From Staphylococcus taiwanensis (GTDB lineage: Bacteria > Bacillota > Bacilli > Staphylococcales > Staphylococcaceae), in contig CP058667.1 in NCBI GenBank assembly GCA_020544305.1, positions 806,001-870,000 on the forward strand: a DNA stretch of 64,000 nucleotides, in the 5' to 3' direction. Below, one piece after another: positions 1 through 8,112 of the stretch (positions within the stretch are counted from its first letter, which is position 1; each line of letters opens with the position of its first letter). A program made the translations under genes and the position numbers. Under the pieces are notes generated by a model. It had not been told where the DNA came from, did no database searches, and saw only the letters and a program-made list of their open reading frames with translations.

Positions 1-51
1 CAAGGGCATCAAAGAGGTAACCATCAACAAGCAACTAAAGGAGATGTCTAA
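1..51 (+). CDS. moaE: Molybdopterin synthase large subunit MoaE, C-terminal end only
   Basis: Only the last 16 codons and the TAA stop are inside the window; the gene begins upstream. The tail reads QGHQRGNHQQATKGDV, and the identification rests mainly on position immediately before moaD, mobA and moaA. MoaE is the catalytic subunit that, with thiocarboxylated MoaD, inserts the dithiolene sulfurs into precursor Z in molybdenum cofactor synthesis. The stop codon sits just before the preferred moaD start, so the two genes are probably translationally coupled. Confidence 0.7.
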   Translation, partial: QGHQRGNHQQATKGDV

Positions 52-52
52 A

Positions 53-286
53 GTGAAGGTGTTATACTTCGCGGAAATAAAAGAAATATTACAGACTGAC
101 ATGGAACAATTGGATACTAAAGAGGATATTAGTGTTGAGTCATTCAAACAATTATTATTTAACCAACATCCTTCTATTCGTGATAAAAAGTTTCAAGTCG
201 CAGTCAATGAAGAGTTTGTACAAAATGAGGATATCATACAGCCAACAGATGTTGTTGCATTGATTCCACCAGTAAGTGGAGGTTAA
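53..286 (+). CDS. moaD: Molybdopterin synthase sulfur carrier subunit MoaD
   Basis: A 77-residue ubiquitin-like sulfur carrier ending in the Gly-Gly motif (PPVSGG) that is adenylated and thiocarboxylated by MoeB/MPT synthase sulfurylase. I prefer the GTG at 53: the Shine-Dalgarno AAAGGAGA (37-44) lies 8 nt upstream and the product then begins MKVLYFAEIKEI as in staphylococcal MoaD. The upstream in-frame ATG at 44 overlaps that Shine-Dalgarno and would have no spacing. It follows the moaE stop by one base and is followed 6 nt later by mobA, so this is one moa/mob operon. Confidence 0.9.
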   Translation: MKVLYFAEIKEILQTDMEQLDTKEDISVESFKQLLFNQHPSIRDKKFQVAVNEEFVQNEDIIQPTDVVALIPPVSGG

Positions 287-292
287 CGGGAA

Positions 293-898
293 ATGAAAGC
301 AATTATTTTAGCAGGTGGTCATTCAGAACGCTTTGGTAAAGCTAAAGCGTTTGCCGAAGTAGATGGTCAAATGTTTTATAAACGCATTATTCATACATTA
401 GAAGAAACAAATATGTTTAATGATATTATCATTAGTACAAATGATCAACTTGCTAACCAATTTGAACACAGTCATATTATAATAGATGATTCAAATCACA
501 AAGATAAGGGTCCACTCGCAGGTATATATACTGTTATGAAACATTATAGTGATGAGGAACTCTTTTTCGTTGTATCTGTAGATACTCCCATGATTACTGG
601 TAAAGCTATTAGTGCATTATATCAGTTTATGGTTTCAAGATTAATTGAAGATCAAATCGATATTGCTGCTTTTTCAGAAAATGATAGAATCATTCCAACA
701 ATTGCTTTTTATAGTCCAAACTGCATAGAAACTATGAAGAAAGCACTAGATTCAGAGGATTATAGTTTACGACATGTATATAAACAACTTACGACGGAAT
801 GCTTGGATGTGAAAGATACTCAATCAACCAAATATTGGTATAAAAATATTAACTATCAAGAGGACTTAGACACTTTAAAACAAGAAATGAATAATTAA
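293..898 (+). CDS. mobA: Molybdenum cofactor guanylyltransferase MobA
   Basis: A 201-residue nucleotidyltransferase that attaches GMP from GTP to molybdopterin, giving molybdopterin guanine dinucleotide. The N-terminal nucleotide-binding signature [14 protein letters not shown] begins at residue 6. GPLAGI (about 73-78) and VDTP (96-99), the usual metal/substrate segments, are present. The length matches the family. It lies 6 nt after moaD, with a GGAGG overlapping the moaD 3' end, and 14 nt before moaA, so it is co-transcribed. Confidence 0.92.
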   Translation: MKAIILAGGHSERFGKAKAFAEVDGQMFYKRIIHTLEETNMFNDIIISTNDQLANQFEHSHIIIDDSNHKDKGPLAGIYTVMKHYSDEELFFVVSVDTPMITGKAISALYQFMVSRLIEDQIDIAAFSENDRIIPTIAFYSPNCIETMKKALDSEDYSLRHVYKQLTTECLDVKDTQSTKYWYKNINYQEDLDTLKQEMNN

Positions 899-912
899 GG
901 AGGTCCTTATAA

Positions 913-1935
913 ATGGTAGCACAAATTAAAGACAAATTAGGTCGACCGATTCGTGATTTACGTATTTCTGTAACTGATCGTTGCAATTTCCGTTGTGATT
1001 ATTGCATGCCTAAAGAAATATTCGGCGATGACTTTGTGTTTCTACCTAAAGATGAACTGTTAACATTTGATGAGATGGTTAGAATTGCCAAAGTATACGC
1101 TGACCTTGGTGTGAAAAAATTACGTATCACTGGTGGCGAGCCATTATTACGTCGTAATTTATACCAATTAATTGCCGAATTGAACAAGATTGAAGGTATT
1201 GAAGACATTGGAATGACTACGAATGGTTTGCTGTTGAAAAAGCATGGTCAAAAACTATATGATGCTGGATTGAGACGTATTAATGTTAGCTTAGATGCGA
1301 TTGATGACGACGTATTTCAAGCAATTAATAATCGTAATATTAAAGCCTCTACTATTCTAGAACAAATTGATTATGCGGTATCGATTGGATTTCATGTAAA
1401 AGTTAATGTTGTTATACAAAAAGGTGTGAATGATAATCAAATCATTCCGATGGTGGAATATTTTAAGAATAAAAATATTGAAATTAGATTTATCGAATTT
1501 ATGGATGTCGGTAACGATAATGGTTGGGACTTTAGCAAAGTTGTCACTAAAAATGAAATGTTGGATATGATTGAGTCACAATTTGATATTGAACCTGTTC
1601 CACCAAAATATTTTGGAGAAGTTGCTAAGTACTATAAGCATAAAGATAATGGGGCACAATTTGGTTTGATTACAAGTGTTTCAGCTTCATTTTGTTCTAC
1701 GTGTACAAGAGCACGCTTGTCATCTGATGGTAAGTTTTATGGATGCTTGTTTAGTACAGTTGAAGGGTTTAATATTAAATCCTTTATTCGTTCAGGTGTG
1801 ACAGATGATCAATTAAGAGAACAACTTATCAGTCTTTGGAATATTCGTGATGATCGTTATTCAGATGAACGTACAGAACAAACCGTTAAAAATCGTCAAC
1901 GTAAGAAAATTAATATGAATTATATCGGCGGTTAG
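913..1935 (+). CDS. moaA: GTP 3',8-cyclase MoaA (radical SAM)
   Basis: First enzyme of molybdenum cofactor synthesis; converts GTP to 3',8-cyclo-dihydro-GTP in the cytoplasm. The radical-SAM CxxxCxxC is present (Cys24, Cys28, Cys31), as are the second 4Fe-4S cluster cysteines (261, 264 and 278) and the C-terminal Gly-Gly that MoaA needs for activity. The SAM-binding segment TGGEPLLRR is also seen. At 340 residues it is full length. AAGGAGG sits 9 nt before the ATG. It is the last gene of the moa/mob operon in the window. Confidence 0.97.
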   Translation: MVAQIKDKLGRPIRDLRISVTDRCNFRCDYCMPKEIFGDDFVFLPKDELLTFDEMVRIAKVYADLGVKKLRITGGEPLLRRNLYQLIAELNKIEGIEDIGMTTNGLLLKKHGQKLYDAGLRRINVSLDAIDDDVFQAINNRNIKASTILEQIDYAVSIGFHVKVNVVIQKGVNDNQIIPMVEYFKNKNIEIRFIEFMDVGNDNGWDFSKVVTKNEMLDMIESQFDIEPVPPKYFGEVAKYYKHKDNGAQFGLITSVSASFCSTCTRARLSSDGKFYGCLFSTVEGFNIKSFIRSGVTDDQLREQLISLWNIRDDRYSDERTEQTVKNRQRKKINMNYIGG

Positions 1936-2233
1936 TATTAAAATTATAATAATTTTTCAGGTGATAGTTCCTATATTTTTATTTGAAAAATATATTCACT
2001 TTATAGTCAGAGTTTTAGTTAAATAGTTATTTCAAGTAATACCTATGATTAAAGAATATGAATCTAATAATAGCAATGACTACATGATTAACAGAAATTG
2101 TATTAAACAATAATCAGATATTATATAAAATTTGTAATAGATTAAATAGTGTGTTTGTTATATAATTTTATTAAGGAAATTTGATTTATAAAGCAATTGC
2201 TACAACTTAGAATCAACATTGGAGGCTTTTATT

Positions 2234-2587
2234 ATGACAACAGAAAAAGTACAACGTTTTATTGCAGCTGAAAGAGAACTGAGCCAATTAAAACATTGGT
2301 TAAAATCATCGTATAAAATTTCAATTGAAGAATTTGTAGTTCTATTTAAAGTTTATGAAGGTAAAAAAATTAGTGGTAAAGAATTACGAGATACATTACA
2401 TTTTGAAATGCTTTGGGATACAAGTAAGATTGATGTGATCATTCGTAAAATCTATAAAAAAGAACTGATTTCTAAATTACGCTCTGAAACAGATGAACGA
2501 CAAGTATTTTATTTCTTTAATGCTTCACAACAAAAGCTATTAGATAAAATGAAAAAAGAAATTGAAGCTATTAGTATTGCTAATTAA
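2234..2587 (+). CDS. sarV: SarA-family transcriptional regulator SarV
   Basis: A 117-residue winged-helix regulator of the SarA/MarR type. The segments [26 protein letters not shown] and [18 protein letters not shown] wing residues agree closely with SarV of S. aureus, which also lies beside moaA and influences autolysis genes. I place the start at the ATG at 2234, 9 nt after GGAGG (2220-2224); an in-frame TTG 15 nt upstream overlaps the Shine-Dalgarno. A TATAAT at 2161-2166 is a possible -10. A strong hairpin follows the stop. Confidence 0.88.
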   Translation: MTTEKVQRFIAAERELSQLKHWLKSSYKISIEEFVVLFKVYEGKKISGKELRDTLHFEMLWDTSKIDVIIRKIYKKELISKLRSETDERQVFYFFNASQQKLLDKMKKEIEAISIAN

Positions 2588-2620
2588 TCATAGAGCTGTG
2601 GTATAATTCACAGTAAAATA

Positions 2621-2666
2621 GCCAGTAAATGAGTTTTTATAACTTCATTTACTGGCTTCTTTATTT
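2621..2666 (+). terminator. Terminator after sarV, edge of repeat block
   Basis: Inverted repeat GCCAGTAAATGA / TCATTTACTGGC (2621-2656) followed by a T-rich tract. The same hairpin, inverted, lies at 13273-13308, so it is part of a duplicated repeat as well as a likely terminator. Confidence 0.75.
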
Positions 2667-3390
2667 ACAATACTTCGTATTGTTGGCTCGCTTGCCCAAC
2701 TTGCCTTGTTTGTAGAAACTGATTAACTCAGTTTCTCTGTGTTGAGGCCCTTCTTAGGGGACAACTTCTAAAGTAGTTCTTAAATCACTTCTCATTTCAC
2801 TTAAGTTGAGATGCTTGCCTAGGGGGCTGGGTCGAGCCGCGGTCTTGTAAAATAGTTCTTAGATAGATAAACACTCACATAAGTTGCTTCGCGTTCCTGG
2901 GGTGCCGTCTCTAAAGTAGTTCTTAAATGAATTTTCATTTCACTTAAGTTGAGACGCTTGCCTAGGGGGGCTGGGTTGTAAAGAAATTCTTAGATGAATA
3001 TTTACTCAATTTGTTGCGACGCTTTCTTGCGGGAAAGGCTCGTGCCTGTAGTCCTCTAAAGAAATTCTTAGATGAACATTTACTCATTCTGTTGTGATGC
3101 TTGCCTAGGGGGCTGGGTCGAGCCGCGGTCTCGACACTCATCCTATTCCCTCAGGCGTCACACAACGCCATTCGTAGTTCATCTTTAGAATTTCTTACAT
3201 AAGTGCGTTAGCACTTATGTTCATTAATAATCAACATAGGAGTCGCGCAAAAATATTCGTCATTCATCTCTAGAATTTCTTACTTAAGTGCTTTAGCACT
3301 TAAGTTCATTAATAGTACTGGTTCCCTCAAGAGTCTCGCCAAAATACCTTGTATTTATATGTAATTTTACATTGAAATATTTTAAAAAAT

Positions 3391-3446
3391 AAGGCACTTT
3401 CGTATAAATTAATAAACTTCACTAAACTAAATTAACGATGTACCTT
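3391..3446 (-). repeat. 56-bp dispersed element, copy 1
   Basis: Bounded by AAGGCAC...GTACCTT, i.e. short terminal inverted repeats. Its reverse complement matches 13069-13124 and 48587-48642 over the full 56 bp with few differences (core GTTAATTTAGTTTAG). Could be a MITE-like relic or a bidirectional terminator-like element. Confidence 0.8.
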
Positions 3447-3545
3447 ATTTATAAATACGTTAACTCGACTCAAATTACGCTATCAATCAAAATTTCATTA
3501 ATTATCCTCATAAATTTTATTTGTTGAATGTATTCAACATAACTA

Positions 3546-3587
3546 TAAAAAAAGACAATTTCTATATTATTTCAATAGAAATTGTCT
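3546..3587 (-). terminator. Terminator of the MFS/MarR operon
   Basis: Minus-strand hairpin AGACAATTTCT / AGAAATTGTCT followed by a run of T (A-run at 3547-3553 on the plus strand), 40 nt after the MFS stop. Confidence 0.8.
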
Positions 3588-3628
3588 CTTTCACTTGTCC
3601 AAGAACTTAATATTCCAGACGCTTTAAA

Positions 3629-4834
3629 TTAATACGTATTAGGTTTGACTTTACGGCCATGAACAATTAAATAAAGTATACTACATAAAGCAGCAACAAT
3701 AGCCATAATGATATACACTTGTGTGTAAGTAATAGAATCTGTAAATAATCCAAGTAATGATGGGCCAAAACCTATACCAACATCAAGACCAATAAAATAG
3801 GTAGAGGTAGCAATACCATATTTACTAGAAGGTGATACTTTAATCGCAATTGCTTGCATTGAAGAAGATAAATTACCATATCCTATACCTAAGAATACAC
3901 CGGCAAGTAGTAACATCCAGCTACTATAACTGAATACTAATAAAATGAAAGTGATAATTAACGCTATAAATGCAGGATAAACAACTACATTTTCACTACG
4001 AGCATCAATTAAACGACCAGCGATTGGACGCGTAATTAGAGAAGCGACAGCATAACAAATAAAGAAGTAACTTGATGCTTCAATTAAATGTCGTTGTTCT
4101 GCAAAAAACTTTAAGAAAGTTAAGATAGAGGCATAATTCAAGCCAATTATCATCATTACTACAGCTACTGGAACGGCTTCTTTTGCAATAAAGTTATGGA
4201 TACTAATTCCAGAAGCTTTAGCAATTTTTTGATCAGTTTTATTATGTACTGAATCAAAGTCTATGTTTATAAATAATGAAATAATTAAACTGATTACACC
4301 TAAAATAACACAGATAATAAATAATAAATTAATTGAAAATGATTTCATCAATAGTATTCCAAAGAAAGGTCCGATAGCAGTACCTAAAACTAAACTCAAT
4401 GAGAATAAGCTAATACCTTCACTTTTACGTTCAACAGGTGTTACATGTGCGGCAATTGTACCTGTTGCCGTAGTAGCTATAGCAGTAGCAATCCCATTAA
4501 TTAAACGGACAAACATTAAAAAAGTAATAGATCCTGGAATAAAGTAAAGTACTTGAGTGATGATTAACAAGATTAAACCAGTAATAAGAATCTTTTTAGG
4601 TCCAAATTTATTAACATATTTACCAGTACCAAAACGACCAATTAATGACCCAAGTATAAATAATCCAACCACTAAACCAGCCATACTATCAGAAGCATGG
4701 AATGATGTTTTACTGTAATCAGCAATAATAACAAGTAATAAATACATACATAGGTAAACAAAGAAATTAATTGTAAAGTTCACGGTGAAACTCTTTGTAA
4801 AAATAGGTTGCTTTAAGTTTTGAGTCTGATTCAT
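3629..4834 (-). CDS. MFS drug/metabolite transporter
   Basis: A 401-residue integral membrane protein with about 12 hydrophobic segments. It carries the MFS loop 2-3 signature GRFGTGKYVNKFGPKK, so a proton-coupled efflux or uptake permease of the plasma membrane. Its start overlaps the end of the upstream marR-like gene by 4 nt (ATGA), so the pair is translationally coupled and the permease is probably the main target of that regulator. Substrate cannot be read from sequence. A similar MarR/MFS pair near sarV is known in S. aureus. Confidence 0.88.
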   Translation of the reverse strand: MNQTQNLKQPIFTKSFTVNFTINFFVYLCMYLLLVIIADYSKTSFHASDSMAGLVVGLFILGSLIGRFGTGKYVNKFGPKKILITGLILLIITQVLYFIPGSITFLMFVRLINGIATAIATTATGTIAAHVTPVERKSEGISLFSLSLVLGTAIGPFFGILLMKSFSINLLFIICVILGVISLIISLFINIDFDSVHNKTDQKIAKASGISIHNFIAKEAVPVAVVMMIIGLNYASILTFLKFFAEQRHLIEASSYFFICYAVASLITRPIAGRLIDARSENVVVYPAFIALIITFILLVFSYSSWMLLLAGVFLGIGYGNLSSSMQAIAIKVSPSSKYGIATSTYFIGLDVGIGFGPSLLGLFTDSITYTQVYIIMAIVAALCSILYLIVHGRKVKPNTY

Positions 4835-5265
4835 TCATTTTCCTCCTCAGATAAAGTTTGATGTAGCTTGCTCATTGTAAAAATGACATTTTCTAAATCT
4901 TCATTACTTAGACCTGATTTTCCAATAAGGTCATTTTGAAGTGGCGTAATTTGGTGATTTACATCTTTAAATAGCGCTCTCCCTTTGTGTGACAAACTTA
5001 AAAGCTTTTCACGTTTATCAACACCCGGTTTGATAGTTAATAACTCTTTTTCAGATAGAACTTTAATTATCTTACGGGCAGTTGGTTTTTCAATAAACCG
5101 ACGTTTTGAAATATGTACTAAAGTGGTAGGCTCTGTATTAGCGATATCACGCAATACCAACCATTGTCCGGGATGTAAATCAAACGTATCTAGTATAGGT
5201 TGAGTGCGCTTCATATAGGGACGATAAATACCTATAAAACTATTAAAAAATTCATTCGTAAGCAT
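4831..5265 (-). CDS. MarR-family transcriptional regulator
   Basis: A 144-residue winged-helix protein. The helix-turn-helix and wing are visible in the middle (PTARKIIKVLSEKELLTI, then PGVDKREKLLSLSHKG, the typical D-x-R wing). I start it at the ATG at 5265, which has AAGGAG 7 nt upstream; a longer in-frame reading adds 6 residues with no ribosome site. It shares 4 nt with the MFS gene. A perfect palindrome and a strong promoter lie just upstream, consistent with autorepression. The inducer is unknown. Confidence 0.88.
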   Translation of the reverse strand: MLTNEFFNSFIGIYRPYMKRTQPILDTFDLHPGQWLVLRDIANTEPTTLVHISKRRFIEKPTARKIIKVLSEKELLTIKPGVDKREKLLSLSHKGRALFKDVNHQITPLQNDLIGKSGLSNEDLENVIFTMSKLHQTLSEEENE

Positions 5266-5286
5266 GAAAAATCTCCTTATCAATTA

Positions 5287-5303
5287 AGTTAGCTTAGCTA
5301 ACT
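5287..5303. promoter_or_regulatory. Candidate MarR operator palindrome
   Basis: Perfect 8-1-8 inverted repeat AGTTAGCTTAGCTAACT between the promoter and the start of the marR-like gene, about 20-40 nt before the ATG. Its length and symmetry suit a MarR dimer. Autoregulation is inferred. Confidence 0.7.
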
Positions 5304-5323
5304 AATTTCGAATAACAAAATTT

Positions 5324-5352
5324 ATTATATGACTAATTTGTGAAATATGCAA
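5324..5352 (-). promoter_or_regulatory. Promoter of the marR-MFS operon
   Basis: On the minus strand: -35 TTGCAT (5347-5352), 17-nt spacer, -10 TATAAT (5324-5329). The palindrome at 5287-5303 falls just downstream of the expected transcript start. Confidence 0.7.
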
Positions 5353-5524
5353 TAGTGCTTTTAAAATTAAATTTATGACATGGTTAATCATCATTTGTCG
5401 AATTCAGTTTTAAATTTAAAAACTTTGAAGAATATAAATATTGTTAGCTTTTAAATAACAATAAAATAGAATGAAGTTTGTTAAGATAGATATAGATAAT
5501 TATAAATGGAAGGGAATGGGGGAT

Positions 5525-6286
5525 ATGGAATTACGATTTGATCATATGATTCATTATGTAGATAATCTCAAAAATTTTAAATATCCAGGAGATATTTTGA
5601 AAATAAGTCCAGGTGGAAAGCATCATAAATTTGGTACATTTAATCGATTATCATACATTAATGAGAATTATATTGAATTACTAGATGTTGAAGACCCTGA
5701 AAAATTAAGAAAAGAGGCCAAAACTGAAGAGGGACGTGTCGCGTTTGCTACTAAAATTATACAAGATAATTTTAAGCAAGGTTTTAAAACGATGGCGTTA
5801 AGAACTTCAGATATTGATGCATTAAAACGAACTTTAGAAGATCATAAAGTAGACACGATTGGTCCTGTTGAAATGCATAGAGAAAATAAAAAAGGCGATA
5901 AATTAAGATGGAAATTATTATATATAGCAGATCCTGATTATATGGTAAAACCACCTTTCTTTATCCAATGGGAAGATAATGAAGAACAACGTAATCAAAA
6001 ATTAGACAACTTATATCAAAAACAATTTAGGATAAATAGAATCATTATAGATAGTGAGAAACGTGAGAAAACATTATCAAAATGGCAGAAATGGTTCAAA
6101 ATGAATATTATTGAGGAAGGAGAAAATTATACAGATTTACAGTTAACAAACGATAACATCATTTACCGTATACAAGATGGTAAAACGTCTGGTTATAATA
6201 CAATCGTTTTTAATGATAAAGAAGCGACAGCACCATATTCCATTATTATTAAAGGTGCTAAATATCGCTTTGAACCGGAAAGTTAG
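5525..6286 (+). CDS. VOC/glyoxalase-like family protein
   Basis: A 253-residue cytoplasmic protein beginning MELRFDHMIHYVDNL, the typical opening strand of a vicinal-oxygen-chelate (glyoxalase/dioxygenase) domain. A second, weaker repeat follows in the C-terminal half (FRINRIIIDSEKREK), as in the two-module glyoxalase_3-like family found across staphylococci. I choose the ATG at 5525, preceded by GGGGGA, over a longer reading from 5471 that adds 18 unrelated residues. Reaction and substrate are unknown. It converges with the next gene, overlapping it by 4 nt. Confidence 0.75.
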   Translation: MELRFDHMIHYVDNLKNFKYPGDILKISPGGKHHKFGTFNRLSYINENYIELLDVEDPEKLRKEAKTEEGRVAFATKIIQDNFKQGFKTMALRTSDIDALKRTLEDHKVDTIGPVEMHRENKKGDKLRWKLLYIADPDYMVKPPFFIQWEDNEEQRNQKLDNLYQKQFRINRIIIDSEKREKTLSKWQKWFKMNIIEEGENYTDLQLTNDNIIYRIQDGKTSGYNTIVFNDKEATAPYSIIIKGAKYRFEPES

Positions 6287-6534
6287 AATAAATAAACATA
6301 AGTGCTATGTGCAATAAGAGCGATATGAAATACCACAATAATTAAGTTACAAACACTTAAAATAGTGGAAGAACGTGTCGTTTTTAATAGTAAGAAAAAG
6401 ACAGTTAGAACGAATGTTAAAGCGACAAGCATCACTCTCAAACTAAAGTAAGAAATTGTAAGTGGCTGATTAAGCGTAACTATAATAACGATTAAGTTAA
6501 TAATCATAAAAAGTATTAATATGATATTTCTCAA
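6283..6534 (-). CDS. Small integral membrane protein, unknown function
   Basis: An 83-residue, very hydrophobic protein with three likely transmembrane segments (about residues 3-22, 30-50 and 57-80) separated by a short basic loop (KTTRSS). No domain recognised. It is convergent with the VOC gene, their stop regions overlapping. The position between the VOC gene and fmhB is like that of a hypothetical membrane protein in other staphylococci. Confidence 0.65.
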   Translation of the reverse strand: MRNIILILFMIINLIVIIVTLNQPLTISYFSLRVMLVALTFVLTVFFLLLKTTRSSTILSVCNLIIVVFHIALIAHSTYVYLF

Positions 6535-6711
6535 AATATGACCTCATTTATATATTAATAATATTGTACTTATTGTTAAAATTAAGTCTCTCTAGTATAA
6601 CAAAAATATGAATAAAGAAATAATCACTAACTTCCATAGCGAGTTTGTCGACACTCATAATTCGACACTGTATAATTAAAGTTAATGTAGAGAAAAGGAG
6701 TTTTTTATAGC

Positions 6712-7971
6712 ATGGAAAAGATGAATATCACTAATCAAGAACATGACGAATTTGTAAAAACTCATCCAAATGGTGATTTGCTTCAATTAACGAAATGGGC
6801 AGAAACAAAACGCTTAACAGGATGGTATTCAAAACGCGTCGCAGTTGGAGAAAATGGTGAAATTAAAGGTGTAGGACAATTATTATTTAAAAAAGTACCT
6901 AGATTACCATTTACACTATGTTATGTCTCACGTGGATTCGTAACTGATTATAGTGATAAAGCTGCATTAGAAAAGTTATTAGAAGAAACAAAACGAATAG
7001 CTAAAGCAGAAAAAGCATATGCTATTAAAATTGATCCAGATGTCGAAGTAGATAAAGGTATTGATGCACTAAAAAATCTAAGTGCACTTGGTTTCAAGCA
7101 TAAAGGCTTCAAAGAAGGTTTATCTAAAGATTATATTCAACCTCGTATGACGATGATTACACCAATAGATAAAACAGATGAAGAAATCTTCCAAAGTTAC
7201 GAACGACGTAACCGTTCTAAAGTAAGATTATCACTTAAACGAGGTACTAAGGTTGAGCGGTCAAATCGTGAAGGACTAAAAACATTTGCTGAATTAATGA
7301 AGATTACTGGCGAACGTGATGGTTTCTTAACGCGTGATATTAGCTATTTTGAGAACATTTACGATGCACTTCATGAAGATGGAGATGCGGAATTATTCTT
7401 AGTTAAATTAGAACCTAAACCTGTGCTTGAAGACATTAATAAAGAACTTCAAGAACAAGAAGCAGAAAAAGCACAACTTCAAGCTAAGTATGAAAGAAAA
7501 GAAGATAAAAAAACTGCCAACAAATTAAATGATGTTGAAAGTAAAATAAAAAAAACATTAGAGCGTAAAGAAAGCATGACTGATTTATTAAATAAACATC
7601 CAAAAGGTGTTTATTTATCAGGTGCATTACTAATGTTTGCGGGAAGAAAATCATATTATCTATATGGTGCTTCTTCAAATGATTATCGTGATTTCCTACC
7701 AAATTATCATATGCAATTTGAAATGATGCGTTATGCACGTGAACAGGGTGCGACAACATATGATTTTGGTGGTACAGATAATAATCCAGATAAAGATTCA
7801 GAACACTACGGCTTATGGGCTTTTAAACGTATTTGGGGCACATATCTAAGTGAAAAAGTAGGAGAATTCGATTATGTGTTAAATCAACCGCTTTATCAAT
7901 TAATCGAACAAGTTAAACCACGTTTAACAAAAGCTAAAATTAAAATTTCACGTAAACTAAAAGGTAAATAG
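6712..7971 (+). CDS. fmhB: Lipid II glycine glycyltransferase FmhB (FemX)
   Basis: A 419-residue Fem-family non-ribosomal peptidyltransferase. It uses glycyl-tRNA to add the first glycine of the pentaglycine interpeptide to the lysine of lipid II at the inner membrane face; it is essential in S. aureus. The protein aligns throughout with FmhB: LLQLTKWAETKRLTGWYS near the N-terminus, ERRNRSKVRLSLKRGTKVERS mid-protein, a charged antiparallel coiled coil (about 245-300), then YDFGGTDNNPDKDSEHYG in the second GNAT-like subdomain. The Shine-Dalgarno AAGGAG lies 12 nt before the ATG, close enough to support either the ATG at 6712 or the one at 6721. Confidence 0.96.
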   Translation: MEKMNITNQEHDEFVKTHPNGDLLQLTKWAETKRLTGWYSKRVAVGENGEIKGVGQLLFKKVPRLPFTLCYVSRGFVTDYSDKAALEKLLEETKRIAKAEKAYAIKIDPDVEVDKGIDALKNLSALGFKHKGFKEGLSKDYIQPRMTMITPIDKTDEEIFQSYERRNRSKVRLSLKRGTKVERSNREGLKTFAELMKITGERDGFLTRDISYFENIYDALHEDGDAELFLVKLEPKPVLEDINKELQEQEAEKAQLQAKYERKEDKKTANKLNDVESKIKKTLERKESMTDLLNKHPKGVYLSGALLMFAGRKSYYLYGASSNDYRDFLPNYHMQFEMMRYAREQGATTYDFGGTDNNPDKDSEHYGLWAFKRIWGTYLSEKVGEFDYVLNQPLYQLIEQVKPRLTKAKIKISRKLKGK

Positions 7972-7993
7972 CGTTATAACTATCTATGTATTT

Positions 7994-8042
7994 AAATCTG
8001 AACGATTCCACAAACAACTATTGTGACGTTCAGATTTTTTTA
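7994..8042 (+). terminator. Terminator after fmhB
   Basis: Stem AAATCTGAACG / CGTTCAGATTT followed by a T run, 22 nt after the fmhB stop. Confidence 0.85.
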
Positions 8043-8112
8043 GGATAATAGGAGTGATTAATATAGTCTTACTCATTGTGAAGATAAAAAGACTGTTGGG
8101 GGAAGTGACTTA

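Larger units (their letters stand above)
2621..3446. repeat. Non-coding composite repeat block (long copy)
   Basis: No plausible gene is seen from 2588 to 3628. The block starts with the sarV terminator hairpin and a segment shared with 13210-13308. It continues with five degenerate tandem units of about 64-78 bp (2768-3130). Each starts near TAGTTCTTA or AAATTCTTAGATGA; units 1, 3 and 5 end in a GC-rich GCCTAGGGGGCTGGG. Two further units (3179-3340) are in opposite orientation with hairpins such as AAGTGCGTTAGCACTT. It ends with a 56-bp element (3391-3446). TGTGTTGAGGCCC at 2738-2750 resembles the staphylococcal STAR consensus with one core mismatch. Confidence 0.8.

Noticed and set aside
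1936..2233. Small gene or regulatory RNA between moaA and sarV
   Set aside because: AT-rich sequence with no ribosome site and only a possible TATAAT at 2161; nothing beyond a probable sarV promoter can be supported.
2768..3340. CRISPR array
   Set aside because: The repeats are degenerate, 64-78 bp apart, with no constant 28-37 bp repeat and unique spacers, and no cas genes nearby.
4263..4547. Plus-strand 94-codon frame inside the MFS gene
   Set aside because: Opposite-strand shadow of a well-supported transporter with no ribosome site.
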